Origin: JAAUTS01 sp038250235
Lineage (GTDB): Bacteria; Verrucomicrobiota; Verrucomicrobiia; Methylacidiphilales; JAAUTS01
Reading direction: 5' to 3'
Assembly: GCA_038250235.1 (NCBI GenBank)
Contig: JBBSCO010000010.1
Location: 1 to 64,000 of the forward strand
DNA: 64,000 nucleotides
A program made the position numbers and the translations under genes. A model generated the notes under the pieces. It saw only the letters and a program-made list of their open reading frames with translations. It was not told the DNA's origin and searched no databases. This document shows positions 51,294 to 61,241 of this stretch, piece after piece; the stretch's first letter is position 1, and each line of letters begins with the position of its first letter.

Positions 51294-51398
51294 GGCCTGA
51301 TGAAACCGTTACAACATTACCCGATTGTAATCCCATGGAAAGGTTGTTGTCAGTGCCTTGGTTTAAGGTTGGATAAATCTTCACGAAGGAAATCCATT

Positions 51399-52445
51399 AT
51401 GAGTTATGAAACCACTGCTCCGACCCCTCCTCCCATGCCCGGCTCCAGCCGTCCGGCCAACGCCACCATCCAGACCATCACTGAGGCTGTGCGTGAAGTC
51501 TCCGGCTGGGTTCAACCTTTGCGGCAGGAGATGGGCCGCTTTGTCGTAGGGCAACACGATCTGGTGGACCGCCTGCTGGTTGGTTTGTTGACGAACGGAC
51601 ATGTTTTACTGGAAGGCGTTCCGGGCCTGGCGAAAACCTTGGCATTGAAAACCCTGGCCAACGCGATCGAGCTCGACTTTCGCCGCATCCAATTCACTCC
51701 CGACATGCTCCCGGCCGACATTGTCGGAACGGAAATCTACAACCAGAGGGAGGGGAACTTCATTATCAAACACGGGCCGATTTTTGCCAACTTCGTGCTG
51801 GCCGATGAAATCAACCGTGCGCCGGCCAAGGTGCAGAGTGCTTTGCTTGAGGCGATGCAGGAGAAGCAGGTCACCATCGGGGAGAAAACCTACATTCTGC
51901 CGGATCCTTTCCTGGTCATGGCCACCCAGAACCCGATCGAACAGGAGGGCACCTATCCCCTGCCTGAAGCGCAGGTTGACCGCTTCATGTTGAAGGTCGT
52001 GATCACCCATCCGAGCCGGGAGGAGGAGCGTGTGATCCTGGATCTTATGGGATCGACGGAGGCGCGGCCGCCGGTGACGGCGGTAATGACGGCGGAGCAT
52101 GTGCGTCAGGCCAGGCATGTGGTGAACAGCATTTACATGGATGACAAGGTGAAGGAATACATCTGCGACCTGGTTTATGCCACCCGTGATCCGAAGCGTT
52201 ATGGACTGGATCTCAAAGACTATATTCTGAACGGGGCCTCCCCGCGCGCCACCATCAGCCTGACACTGGCCTCAAGGGCCTACGCCTTTTTGGAAGGCCG
52301 GGGTTATGTCACACCGCAGGACGTCAAATCCATGGCGATGGATGTGTTGCGGCACCGTGTGAGCGTGACTTACGAAGCGGAGGCGGAAGGGCTGAAAAAC
52401 GAAAGTATCGTCCAGAAAGTTTTGGACACAATACCGGTGCCTTGA
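51399..52445 (+). CDS. MoxR-family AAA+ ATPase
   Basis: A 348-residue AAA+ ATPase, first gene of a Bat-type operon. Walker A EGVPGLAKTLAL, Walker B FVLADEINRAP, sensor ATQNPIEQEGTYPLPEAQVD and the arginine-finger region DRFMLKV are all present; the C-terminal lid is helical (SPRATISLTLASRAYAFLEG). MoxR ATPases act as chaperones that fit cofactors or assemble VWA-protein complexes. The ATG at 51399 is preceded by AAGGAAA; the upstream extension is non-family. Confidence 0.94.
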   Translation: MSYETTAPTPPPMPGSSRPANATIQTITEAVREVSGWVQPLRQEMGRFVVGQHDLVDRLLVGLLTNGHVLLEGVPGLAKTLALKTLANAIELDFRRIQFTPDMLPADIVGTEIYNQREGNFIIKHGPIFANFVLADEINRAPAKVQSALLEAMQEKQVTIGEKTYILPDPFLVMATQNPIEQEGTYPLPEAQVDRFMLKVVITHPSREEERVILDLMGSTEARPPVTAVMTAEHVRQARHVVNSIYMDDKVKEYICDLVYATRDPKRYGLDLKDYILNGASPRATISLTLASRAYAFLEGRGYVTPQDVKSMAMDVLRHRVSVTYEAEAEGLKNESIVQKVLDTIPVP

Positions 52446-52502
52446 GAACGTTTAAGGTTTTAATTTTTATGTTTCAAGTTGGGGAAACGAAGCGACTGAC
52501 CC

Positions 52503-53414
52503 ATGGATAAGGAACGGACACGGGAAATTTTACGGAAAGTGCGGCAGGTGGAAATCCGCACCAACCGTCTGGCGGATGACACGCTGGCCGGCCATTACCA
52601 TTCCGTGTTCAAGGGGCGTGGCATGAATTTCGAAGAGGTGCGCGAATATGTGCCGGGGGACGAGGTGCGCACGATTGACTGGAACGTCACGGCCCGGACA
52701 GGAAAAGCCTTTGTCAAAAAATTTACGGAAGAGCGTGAATTGACCCTGATCCTCATGATTGATCTCAGTGCTTCCGGCCATTACGGCTCCGTGGCGCAAA
52801 GCAAACGGGAACTGGCAGCGGAACTGGCCAGCGTATTGGCGTTTTCGGCCGTGCGCAACAACGACAAAGTCGGCCTGATCCTGTTCACCGACGGGGTGGA
52901 ACTTTACATCCCCCCGGCCAAGGGCCGCAGCCATATCCTGCGGGTGATCCGGGAAATTCTTTTTTTTGAACCGCGCGGCATGGGGACGGATCTGCCTGCG
53001 GCCATTGAGTTTGTCGGGCGTGTCCAGCGCAGGAAGGCCGTGGTTTTCATGATTTCGGACTACTGTCTGACCGGAGCTCTTAACCAGGTGTTGCCGCCAT
53101 TCAAATCCCAATTACAGGTGGCCAACCGCAGGCATGATTTTGTGGCCATGGCCATCAATGACCCGAGGGAGCGGGAGCTTCCGGCAGTGGGACTTTTGAC
53201 ACTGGAGGACGCCGAGACGGGTGAGCAGGTGGAGATTGATACGGGAAGCGCCGCCGTGCGGGAAGATTACAAAAGACTGGCGCAAACCAGGCGTCAGGAC
53301 ATGCGGCGGACCATCCAGTCCTGCGGGGTGGATTATCTGGAACTGGCGCCGGACCGGCCCTATCTGCCCACCTTGTTGTCCTTCTTCAAAAACCGGGAAA
53401 GGCGCCGCTCATGA
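52503..53414 (+). CDS. DUF58 family protein
   Basis: A 303-residue DUF58 protein of the kind that always accompanies MoxR. The signature FEEVREYVPGDEVRTIDWNV and RTGKAFVKKFTEERELTLIL are followed by a VWA-like domain with the metal-site start LMIDLSASG. Cytoplasmic, with no membrane segment. Overlaps the next gene by 4 bp (ATGA). Confidence 0.92.
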   Translation: MDKERTREILRKVRQVEIRTNRLADDTLAGHYHSVFKGRGMNFEEVREYVPGDEVRTIDWNVTARTGKAFVKKFTEERELTLILMIDLSASGHYGSVAQSKRELAAELASVLAFSAVRNNDKVGLILFTDGVELYIPPAKGRSHILRVIREILFFEPRGMGTDLPAAIEFVGRVQRRKAVVFMISDYCLTGALNQVLPPFKSQLQVANRRHDFVAMAINDPRERELPAVGLLTLEDAETGEQVEIDTGSAAVREDYKRLAQTRRQDMRRTIQSCGVDYLELAPDRPYLPTLLSFFKNRERRRS

Positions 53415-54196
53415 AAGGATCTTTTTGGGATGAACGTGTACATGAAATGATGAACCTTTATCGGAAACTGGGTCCGCGGGGAACGCCAGGATATGTTTCC
53501 GCCTCTTCGACACGGAATCGCAGTCTCAAGACACTGGCCGATTTTTCAAGGCATGCCGGTGGGATGCTGATGGCACTCCTTGTGGCGACACTTTTACTGG
53601 CGATGTTGGTTCAGCCCGCCCATGCCCAGAATGTCCAGGGACAGGGGGGCGGGGAGGACATACGGGATATCCAGGGGATCATATCCCTGGCCGGGCTGGA
53701 ATGGTGGATCTACGTCGGCGCTCTTGTGGCCCTGGCCGGATTGGCTTTTCAGATCTGGTTGCTGAAACGCAGGAGACCTGCGGCGGTTGAGCCGGAGTCC
53801 CCGGAAACCATCGCCTTCCGTGAGCTGGATGGGGCACGGGAGTTGTTGCACGAGGGCATGGCCCGTGAATTTTCGCTGGATGTTTCCGAGGTTCTTCGCC
53901 GCTACATCGAGGAGCGTTTCCATGTCCCTGTTGTCCAGAGGACCACGGAAGAATTTCTGCAGGATATGCGCCGTTCCCGCCTGCCCGGGGTGCTTTCGCA
54001 TCTGGACGAACTGGACATTTTCCTTCGCCTTTGTGATCAGGCCAAATTTGGAGGGGAAGCCCTGACCCTTTCCGAAATGGAAACCATGTGGACCAGTGCC
54101 CGGGCTTTTGTGGAGCAGAGCGGCCTGGCTTTGGCTCTGGGACGGGATGTGGCGAAGGAAACCAGCAAGGCTCCGGTTGAGCCCCAATCCGTATGA
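53411..54196 (+). CDS. Bat-operon membrane protein (DUF4381-like)
   Basis: A 261-residue protein. A first hydrophobic stretch (~50-72, GMLMALLVATLLLAMLVQPA) ends in AHAQ and may be a signal or anchor. A second helix (~98-118, WIYVGALVALAGLAFQIWLL) is followed by a cytoplasmic helical domain with VSEVLRRYIEERFHVPVVQR and TEEFLQDM. This topology and position between DUF58 and the VWA genes match the DUF4381 slot of Bat operons. The first ~48 residues before the hydrophobic core are unusually long, so a later start is possible. Confidence 0.75.
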   Translation: MKGSFWDERVHEMMNLYRKLGPRGTPGYVSASSTRNRSLKTLADFSRHAGGMLMALLVATLLLAMLVQPAHAQNVQGQGGGEDIRDIQGIISLAGLEWWIYVGALVALAGLAFQIWLLKRRRPAAVEPESPETIAFRELDGARELLHEGMAREFSLDVSEVLRRYIEERFHVPVVQRTTEEFLQDMRRSRLPGVLSHLDELDIFLRLCDQAKFGGEALTLSEMETMWTSARAFVEQSGLALALGRDVAKETSKAPVEPQSV

Positions 54197-55191
54197 TGCG
54201 TTTTCATGATCCGGAAGTGCTCTGGTTCTTTCTGGCCCTTCCGATCCTGGCCCTGTGGTGGGGAGGCCGGGGCAAGGCACCTGCCCTCAGGTTTCCGACC
54301 GTGGCGGTCGGCGAACTGGTTGGAAGAAAAACCAGAGGCAGGGTCGGTTTTCTGAGACTTCTGCTTCGTCTGATGGCCATAGCCTTTTTGATCATCGCGC
54401 TGGCCCGCCCCCAGATAGGAAAAAGCACGGCGGAAGTGGAGGCCAGCGGGATCGATATCATGCTGGTGATCGATGCTTCCACCTCCATGCGTTCCCTGGA
54501 TTTCGAACTGCAGGGGCAACGGGTGGATCGCCTGACCGTGGTGAAGAAAGTCATCCTCAAATTCATGGCCCAGCGTCCCAATGACCGCATTGGGATGGTG
54601 GCCTTTGCCAGTGATCCTTATCTGGTCAGTCCCCTTACATTGGATCATGATTGGCTGCAGAAAAGATTGGAGAAGATCCAGCCCGGAGATCTCGGTCCGG
54701 CAACGGCCATTGGTTCCGCTTTGGCGGCCGGGTTGAACCGGCTGGAGGAAAAGAAATCCAAGTCCCGCATCCTCATTCTGTTGACCGACGGGGTCAACAA
54801 TGCCGGTTCCATCACCCCGCAGATGGCGGCGGAAGCCGCGCGCAGTGTCGGAATCAAAGTCTACACTATCGGGGCAGGAATTCAGGGGGAAGCACCCATG
54901 CCAGTGCAGGATGCCTTCGGTAGGCTGCAGACGCGCATGATAAAGGTTGAAATCGACGAAATCATGCTCAAGCAGATTGCGGAAAAAACAGGAGCCCAAT
55001 ATTTCCGCGCGACCAATACCGAAACACTGGAACAAATTTACTCGGAGATCAACAAGATGGAGACAACCAAGCGCACGATGCGCAAGCAGGAGGACTACAA
55101 AGAACTCATGGCCTATGCCCTGGGGACGGCGCTTTTTTTATTGGCGATGGAAGTCCTGCTGGCGAACACGCTCCTCCGGAGGGTGCCATGA
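54193..55191 (+). CDS. batA: VWA-domain membrane protein BatA
   Basis: A 332-residue protein: N-terminal membrane helices (residues ~8-25 and 55-75), a VWA domain with a MIDAS site (VIDASTSMRSLDFE, TAIGSALAAGLN, ILLTDGVNNAG) and a C-terminal helix (LGTALFLLAMEVLL). Bat proteins were named for Bacteroides aerotolerance; their molecular task is unresolved, but the VWA module binds partners through a metal ion. Overlaps both neighbours by 4 bp. Confidence 0.9.
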   Translation: MMRFHDPEVLWFFLALPILALWWGGRGKAPALRFPTVAVGELVGRKTRGRVGFLRLLLRLMAIAFLIIALARPQIGKSTAEVEASGIDIMLVIDASTSMRSLDFELQGQRVDRLTVVKKVILKFMAQRPNDRIGMVAFASDPYLVSPLTLDHDWLQKRLEKIQPGDLGPATAIGSALAAGLNRLEEKKSKSRILILLTDGVNNAGSITPQMAAEAARSVGIKVYTIGAGIQGEAPMPVQDAFGRLQTRMIKVEIDEIMLKQIAEKTGAQYFRATNTETLEQIYSEINKMETTKRTMRKQEDYKELMAYALGTALFLLAMEVLLANTLLRRVP

Positions 55192-57191
55192 TCGAGTTTG
55201 CCGCACCGTTCTGGTTGATGCTGACTCCTCTCCTGGTGGCCGGCCTGGCGGCGGTTCTGGTTTATGGGGAGATCAAGCGGCGCAGAACCCTGGCCCTGCT
55301 GGCCAATCCCAACCTGGTGGCCGAGCTGACCTCCAACATCTCCATGTTCAGGCGTCATCTGAAACAGGGCCTGTTCCTGGCGGCAGTTTTTTGTTTCGGG
55401 GTGGCGCTGGCCAGGCCGCAGATGGGTTACCGCTGGGAGGAGATCAGGCGCAAGGGGATTGATATTCTTTTTGCCATTGACACTTCGCGCAGCATGTTGG
55501 CCCAGGATGTCCGGCCCAGCCGTCTGGAACGGTCCAAGCTGGCCGTGATCGATTTCAGCCGGAATTTTGACGGAGGCCGACTGGGTTTGGTGCCCTTTGC
55601 CGGCTCGGCCTTTTTGATGTGTCCCCTGACACTGGATACCGGTGCTTTCTATGAGTCACTGGAATCGCTGGACACCAGCGTCATCGAAAGTCCGGGAACA
55701 GATATCGGGTCCGCCATCCGCGAAGCCAGCCAGGCTTTTTCCAAGGGGTCCGGCGATGAAAAAGTTCTGATCCTGATCACAGATGGGGAGGATCTGGAAG
55801 GAGATGCCATCGAAGCTGCCACGGAGGTGGCGCAGCAGGGGGTGAAAATTTTTGCGGTGGGAGTGGGGACGGCTGCCGGGGAACTGGTTCCGGATTTCCA
55901 GAAGAACGGGGTGTCCTTTATCAGGGATGAATCCGGCAATCTGCTCAAATCCCGTCTTAATGAAAAGGTGCTCCGCGAAATCGCCAGCGTCACCGGCGGA
56001 AAGTATTATCCGTTGGGCCCCAAGGGCGAGGGTCTGGAAGCCATCATGCGGGACAACCGCCACCTGATGAAAGAACTTGAGATCAAAGAAAGCATGAGAA
56101 AAATCCCTCTGGAACAGTTTCAATGGCCTTTGTTGGCCGGGTTGATTCTGTTGCTGGCGGAAACCTTGATCCGCGAGAACCGAAACAGGAAACAGGTGAC
56201 CCGGACCAAAACGCGTCCGCACTCCGGCGCCGTGGTGTTGCTGGTTTTTGGTCTGTTCTGCCTTGCCGGAAAGGCCCGTGCTTCCACGGTCCGGGATGCC
56301 GAAACAAACATGAAGAACGGGCGATATTCCGAGGCAATGAACCAATATGGTGAAGCCCTGAGGGAAGAACCGGATGAAGCGGCTTTGTTGTATAACAAAG
56401 GAGTGGCAGCTTATCGGGGGCAGGATTACGTGGAGGCGGCCCGTGCGTTCGGGGAGGTCCGGAAGTCGCGGGATTTGAAGCTCCAGCAAAAAGCCTACTA
56501 CAATCTGGGAAATGTCCGCTACCGTGCAGGTGAACAAATGCTGCAGAAAGACCGTGATGGGGCCATTCGCGAATGGGAGGAGGCTCTGGTTTCCTACCAG
56601 GGCGCTTTGGCCCTGGATAAGGATGACAAAGATGCCCGTTTCAATCATGATCTGGTGAAGAATCGTCTCGAAGCATTGAAGCAGAACCCGCCCCCGAAGC
56701 AGGATCAAAACAAAGAACAGCAGAAGAAAGAGAAGGACAAAGACCAGGACAAAGACCGGAAGCAGGACGATAAGCAGGACGATAAGCAGGATCCGCAGAA
56801 TCAGGGAAACCAAGACCAGAAGGATCCCAAAGACTCTTCCGGTGGAAAACCGGAAGAGAAGGAGAAAAAAGAGGGTGAGGGCGGCGAACCCTCTAAGGCT
56901 GCTGATTCCCCCCCGGAGAAGAAGGAACCGACCAAAGCTCCGGGAAAAGACGATTCCGGCAAGCAGGGGGAACAGGAGCCCAAACCGGATACAGGTGAGG
57001 GCAAGCAGGGGGAACCAGGCAAAGAGCAGGGTTCCGAAGGGAAGGCCGAGCAGGTTCAGCCCGGGCAGATGACGAGGGAAGAAGCCAAGGCGCTTTTAAA
57101 TGCGGCAAAAAGTGGACAGAAACAATTGTTGTTTCCGATCACACGGGGCAAGGATTCGAACAAGAACAACCCTAATCAAAAAAACTGGTGA
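55188..57191 (+). CDS. BatB/BatC fusion: VWA domain plus TPR and charged tail
   Basis: A 667-residue protein. Residues ~1-310 repeat the BatA plan (two helices, VWA with AIDTSRSMLAQDVRPSRLE and ILITDGEDLEGDA, then a third helix). Residues ~360-500 contain TPR-like repeats (MKNGRYSEAMNQYGEALREE, YNKGVAAYRGQDYVEAARAF) as in BatC. From ~505 to the end the chain is nearly all Lys, Asp, Glu, Gln, Gly and Pro, a disordered charged tail, ending with TREEAKALLNAAKSGQKQLL. In many genomes batB and batC are separate genes. Confidence 0.88.
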   Translation: MIEFAAPFWLMLTPLLVAGLAAVLVYGEIKRRRTLALLANPNLVAELTSNISMFRRHLKQGLFLAAVFCFGVALARPQMGYRWEEIRRKGIDILFAIDTSRSMLAQDVRPSRLERSKLAVIDFSRNFDGGRLGLVPFAGSAFLMCPLTLDTGAFYESLESLDTSVIESPGTDIGSAIREASQAFSKGSGDEKVLILITDGEDLEGDAIEAATEVAQQGVKIFAVGVGTAAGELVPDFQKNGVSFIRDESGNLLKSRLNEKVLREIASVTGGKYYPLGPKGEGLEAIMRDNRHLMKELEIKESMRKIPLEQFQWPLLAGLILLLAETLIRENRNRKQVTRTKTRPHSGAVVLLVFGLFCLAGKARASTVRDAETNMKNGRYSEAMNQYGEALREEPDEAALLYNKGVAAYRGQDYVEAARAFGEVRKSRDLKLQQKAYYNLGNVRYRAGEQMLQKDRDGAIREWEEALVSYQGALALDKDDKDARFNHDLVKNRLEALKQNPPPKQDQNKEQQKKEKDKDQDKDRKQDDKQDDKQDPQNQGNQDQKDPKDSSGGKPEEKEKKEGEGGEPSKAADSPPEKKEPTKAPGKDDSGKQGEQEPKPDTGEGKQGEPGKEQGSEGKAEQVQPGQMTREEAKALLNAAKSGQKQLLFPITRGKDSNKNNPNQKNW

Positions 57192-59062
57192 AAGATTTTC
57201 TTAAAATAAAAAGGAACAGCGTAAAAGCAGGATCAGGCATTGGCCGGGATCTCCGCTTGATTCTCGCTGGACTGATCTTTCTGCCGGGCATGGCGGTGGG
57301 AGCAATGGCGGCAGAGCTCAAGGTCTCGGCTCTGCTTGATCCTGCGGAAATCACGCAGGGTCAGGAAGCGGTTTTGCGTATTTCTGTAGCCGGTGCCAGC
57401 AAAGCCAAACTACAAGTTCCGGAAGTCGAGGGTCTTAAGATTAGTTATGCCGGTCAAAACACCTCGATTCAGATAGTCAATTTCAACCGTTCTGACACCG
57501 TGACCTACACCTTCCGGGTCACTGGGTTCAAGCCCGGCAACTACACCATTCCGGCATTTTCTGTGGAAGCCGAGGGCATGAACAAGCAGACACAGGAGCT
57601 GGCCCTAACGATTCTCAAAAGTTCAGGGCCTGATACGGCAGGGGAGCCGGTCGGAAGCGGGAAAGAGGAAAAAATTAAGGTGGAACCCCAGGAAATAAAC
57701 CAAACCTATTTCCTACAGATGGATTTGAAAGACGAACGCCTGTATGTCGGCCAGATGGTGCCGGTCACCTTCCGGCTCTTCATCCGTGTGGGGTATGAGT
57801 TCGGACCCAAATCCCTGCCGGAACTCAACAGCGAGGCATTTATCCTTGGCACCCTCTCGAACAGACCCCAGCAGTATCAGGTATCCCTGAACGGAACCCC
57901 CTATCACGTGCTGATATGGAACACGGCTATGACCGCGGTCAAGGCGGGCGACTATGACTTGGAACTCAGTCAGAAGGGGGAAGTTCCGGATCGTGACCGT
58001 GTAATCGGAGGAGGCTCAAGTCTTTTTGAGCAACTGATGAACCGGGGGGGGCAGGTCAAGCCGGTCGAACTTAAAAGCAAGGCGATGAAGGTTTCCGTCA
58101 TGCCTCTGCCGCAGGAGAACAAACCGAAGTCTTTCAGTGGGGCCATTGGAAGCTTCACCTTTGTCGGCCAGGCCAGTCCGGTTGAATTGACAGCGGGAGA
58201 TCCGATGGAGCTGACCGTGGCGATTGAGGGGAGCGGAAATTTCGACCGCATCGACTGGCCAGGGATGGAGCAGAACCGATTCTGGCGCAGCTATCCTCCG
58301 AACTCCAGCTTCAAAGCAACGGATGAGGCGGGCATCGAGGGCAGGAAAACATATAAACAGGCTCTTATTCCTTTGGTATCCGAAATCAAGGAGATTCCCA
58401 TGCAGGAGTTTTCGTATTTTGATCCGGTGACGGGCCAATACAAAATCCTGCGCTCGGATCCTTTGGCCCTGGCGATCCGGGCCGCTGCGGATTCGGCGTT
58501 TCCAGGAGGCGGGGGCCTGCCCTCCCTTGTTCCTGATGTCACATCCGGTCAGGACACGCTTGGCCTTCTCCCGAACCGGTTGAACCCGGGCAGAACCGGC
58601 CAATCCGTGCAGCCCTGGACTTCGGAATCCTGGTTTCACGTGGCGCTGGCTGTTCCGGTTCTTCTGTTTCTTGGGATTGGTGCCAGCGTATTGTTTGTTT
58701 ATGCCCGCCGCCGTTGGTGGGGGGGGGATGGCGGGCGTGAAATGGATCGTCTTCTGGCACGGGAAATCCAGGTCATGCAATCCTCCCTGCAGCAGGCCGA
58801 TTCGGACACCTTCGTCAAAAGCGCGCGCCGCGTCCTGCAGCAGGCCCTGGCCCGGGAGTGGCAGTGCCCGCCGGATTCCGTGACCAGGCATGAGGTGCGC
58901 CAGCGCCAGCCTGGCGGAGTGCAGGACCTGGAGAACCTTTTTGCCGCACTTGATGCGGTGGATTATTCGGGGGCTTCCCTGAGTGGCGAAGAAATGAACG
59001 ACCTCCATGGGGGGATTCAGTCCTGGCTGTTAAGCCGTGGGGAAGGTGGCTTCCGTGTTTAA
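57188..59062 (+). CDS. batD: BatD-type oxygen-tolerance protein
   Basis: A 624-residue protein starting with GTG that overlaps the previous stop (GTGA). A signal-like hydrophobic stretch (~18-38) precedes a long periplasmic region of beta-sandwich domains (SALLDPAEITQGQEAVLRIS, FKPGNYTIPAFSVEAEG). One membrane helix near residue 485-507 and a cytoplasmic C-terminal domain follow. This is the usual BatD topology. It overlaps batE by 26 bp. Confidence 0.88.
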   Translation: MKDFLKIKRNSVKAGSGIGRDLRLILAGLIFLPGMAVGAMAAELKVSALLDPAEITQGQEAVLRISVAGASKAKLQVPEVEGLKISYAGQNTSIQIVNFNRSDTVTYTFRVTGFKPGNYTIPAFSVEAEGMNKQTQELALTILKSSGPDTAGEPVGSGKEEKIKVEPQEINQTYFLQMDLKDERLYVGQMVPVTFRLFIRVGYEFGPKSLPELNSEAFILGTLSNRPQQYQVSLNGTPYHVLIWNTAMTAVKAGDYDLELSQKGEVPDRDRVIGGGSSLFEQLMNRGGQVKPVELKSKAMKVSVMPLPQENKPKSFSGAIGSFTFVGQASPVELTAGDPMELTVAIEGSGNFDRIDWPGMEQNRFWRSYPPNSSFKATDEAGIEGRKTYKQALIPLVSEIKEIPMQEFSYFDPVTGQYKILRSDPLALAIRAAADSAFPGGGGLPSLVPDVTSGQDTLGLLPNRLNPGRTGQSVQPWTSESWFHVALAVPVLLFLGIGASVLFVYARRRWWGGDGGREMDRLLAREIQVMQSSLQQADSDTFVKSARRVLQQALAREWQCPPDSVTRHEVRQRQPGGVQDLENLFAALDAVDYSGASLSGEEMNDLHGGIQSWLLSRGEGGFRV

Positions 59063-59798
59063 TGGTTTCAGAACAGTTCTCTTTTTGTTGGGAAGCGCCG
59101 CCCTGCTTCAGGCCTCCGATGTGCGGATGGATCTTACCAGAGCCAACCAGATGTTTGCCTCAGACCGGTTCGGAGAGGCTGCGGCCATCTACGATACCTT
59201 GATCCTCAATCACGGGGCCTCGCCGGAATTGTATTATAATCTCGGCAATGCCCTGGCCCGTTCCGGGGATACAGGAAGAGCGGTGTTGGCGTATGAGCGG
59301 GGATTGGTTTTGAGTCCGATGGATGCCGAGATCAAGGCCAACCTGGAAAAGATCCGTGCCAAAAAGAATCTCTTTGAAAAGCCAGCGGCTTTCTGGGAGC
59401 AGCCTCTTCTGATGGTGCCCCAGACGATCTGGGCGGCTTTGCTCCTGTCGTCTGTCTGGCTGGCCGTGCTGGGTTTCTCCCTCCGGGTTCTGCTGGAAAA
59501 GAAAACTGGAAAAACAGTCAGAGCGGTGCTGCTATTTGCAGCCATCGTTTTTTCCCTCGTCTTGATCCTTGCCTCCGCCGCCTGTTTGATCGCGGAAAGG
59601 CGGGGCGATCGGGCCGTGGTTTTGACGCCGGATCTGCCCCTGCTGATTTCGCCTTTTGCCGGAGCGTCCGTGTCTACCTCCCTGAAGCCTGGAGAAATCG
59701 TCAGGATTGGTGAAAGCCATTCCGAATACATCCATGTCAGAAATGAGGAAGGCAAAAGCGGATGGGTCCGGACAAGGGATGCTGAAAAAATCCGTTAG
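59037..59798 (+). CDS. batE: BatE-type TPR/SH3 membrane protein
   Basis: A 253-residue protein, last gene of the operon. A signal sequence (FRTVLFLLGSAALLQAS) is followed by TPR repeats (NQMFASDRFGEAAAIYDTLI, YYNLGNALARSGDTGRAVLA), two membrane helices (~118-142 and 155-180) and a C-terminal bacterial SH3 domain (LKPGEIVRIGESHSEYIHVR, GWVRTRDAEKI). The start is a GTG within batD at 59037; a second GTG lies at 59049. Confidence 0.85.
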   Translation: MGKVASVFNGFRTVLFLLGSAALLQASDVRMDLTRANQMFASDRFGEAAAIYDTLILNHGASPELYYNLGNALARSGDTGRAVLAYERGLVLSPMDAEIKANLEKIRAKKNLFEKPAAFWEQPLLMVPQTIWAALLLSSVWLAVLGFSLRVLLEKKTGKTVRAVLLFAAIVFSLVLILASAACLIAERRGDRAVVLTPDLPLLISPFAGASVSTSLKPGEIVRIGESHSEYIHVRNEEGKSGWVRTRDAEKIR

Positions 59799-59855
59799 TT
59801 CATTTATAAAGATAGTCTCTGAACCAGGAAGATCCGGGAGAATCTGCGGTGCGAT

Positions 59856-61241
59856 TTAAAAGGGAAGTCTGATCCGGAAAGTCGAGCCCCCGCCCAGGCG
59901 GCTTTGGGCCGTGATGGTTCCCTGGTGTGCGTTGATGATGGCCTGGACGAGACTCAGGCCCAAACCCAGTCCGCGTTTGTTGCGGCTTTTGTCCCCGCGA
60001 TAGAGTCGTTCCCATATCCGTGGAAGATCCTGCTCACTGATACCCAGTCCCATGTCAGTGAATTCGACCAGGCAGTTCTCCCCCTCCCTATTGGCTTTGA
60101 TCGTTATGGTTTGGCCGGGGTTCCCATATTTGATTGCGTTGTCGGCCAGATTGGCAAATGCCTGGCGCAAACGGCCTTTATCGCCCTTGATTTGCAGGTC
60201 CTCCGGAATTTCCAGTTGAAAATGCATCTCTTGTTCTTCCGCCACCATGGAATAAAGCTCGGCAACATCCTGGATCAGTTCCAGCAGCGGGAAGCGTTCA
60301 TGCCGCAGCTGCATCACACCTGTCCGGGCCTCGGCCACATCCATGAGGGTGTTCAGAATCGTCTGGATTTTTTCAGCTTCCTCGAGGCAGTCTGCCAGGG
60401 CCTCGCGCGCGGAGGACTGACCGGCATCCGGCAGGTCGTGCAGGGCGGTTTCAGCAGAGCTGCGCAGCCTGGTCACGGGTGTGCGCAGATCGTGGGCCAC
60501 ATTGTCGAGCGCATCGTGCATGGTGCGGATAAGTCTTTCATTGGTTTCAAGCATCCGGTTGAACTGTTGCACCAGTTCTCCAAATTCGCCTCTTCCCGCT
60601 TCCGCCGGCACACGGGCGGAGAGATCCCCGTGTTCGATCAGACGGCGTGTGGTGCCGGCCAGTTTGTGCAGAGGCTGCAGGGTGCGTCGGCTGAAAAACA
60701 CCCCTCCAATGGTGGCCAGGGCTAGAACCGGGAGGAGAATCTTCAAAAACGTGCTGCGGAATCGTGCCAGAACCTCATGGGTCAGGGCGGGATAGCGGCC
60801 GATCTGGAAAAGAAGACCGCTGGGATTGCGGTTGCTGAGGATGATCCACTGTTCCTGTTGTCCGCCCCACTTGAATTCCTGGCGTATAACGCCGGGAACC
60901 AGGGGCAGTTTTTCAATGGAAGCCGCGTCAATGCCCTGATTGCTTTCAGAACTGACAATGAAAAGGCTCTGTCTGACGCCGTCACTGACCCGGACGAAGT
61001 AGGGACCCTGGCTGTTCCGCGAATCGTTTTGGAGCCGCATTTGCACGGTGCGAATGCCACCCTGGAGATGCCAGGACTGGATTTCCGCGAGGAAGTCTTG
61101 TTGGGCGCGCAGGTCGCGGTCAAAGAGGGATTGGGAAATCAGATGATAGGCCAGGAAGAAAACGAGGAGAACCGAAGCGGTCAACAGTCCCGCATACCAG
61201 AAGATGAGTCGGGTCCCGAAAGTGAAGGAATGCTTACTCAC
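59856..61241 (-). CDS. Sensor histidine kinase, EnvZ/CusS-like
   Basis: A 461-residue membrane kinase: helix 1 (~15-35), a periplasmic sensor of ~130 residues, helix 2 (~170-190), HAMP (~192-245), HisKA with phospho-His in NVAHDLRTPVTRLR, and HATPase (NLADNAIKYGN, GLGLGLSLVQAII). The overall plan is that of heavy-metal or envelope sensors. It overlaps the regulator gene by 8 bp, downstream of it, so the pair is one operon. Confidence 0.92.
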   Translation of the reverse strand: MSKHSFTFGTRLIFWYAGLLTASVLLVFFLAYHLISQSLFDRDLRAQQDFLAEIQSWHLQGGIRTVQMRLQNDSRNSQGPYFVRVSDGVRQSLFIVSSESNQGIDAASIEKLPLVPGVIRQEFKWGGQQEQWIILSNRNPSGLLFQIGRYPALTHEVLARFRSTFLKILLPVLALATIGGVFFSRRTLQPLHKLAGTTRRLIEHGDLSARVPAEAGRGEFGELVQQFNRMLETNERLIRTMHDALDNVAHDLRTPVTRLRSSAETALHDLPDAGQSSAREALADCLEEAEKIQTILNTLMDVAEARTGVMQLRHERFPLLELIQDVAELYSMVAEEQEMHFQLEIPEDLQIKGDKGRLRQAFANLADNAIKYGNPGQTITIKANREGENCLVEFTDMGLGISEQDLPRIWERLYRGDKSRNKRGLGLGLSLVQAIINAHQGTITAQSRLGGGSTFRIRLPF

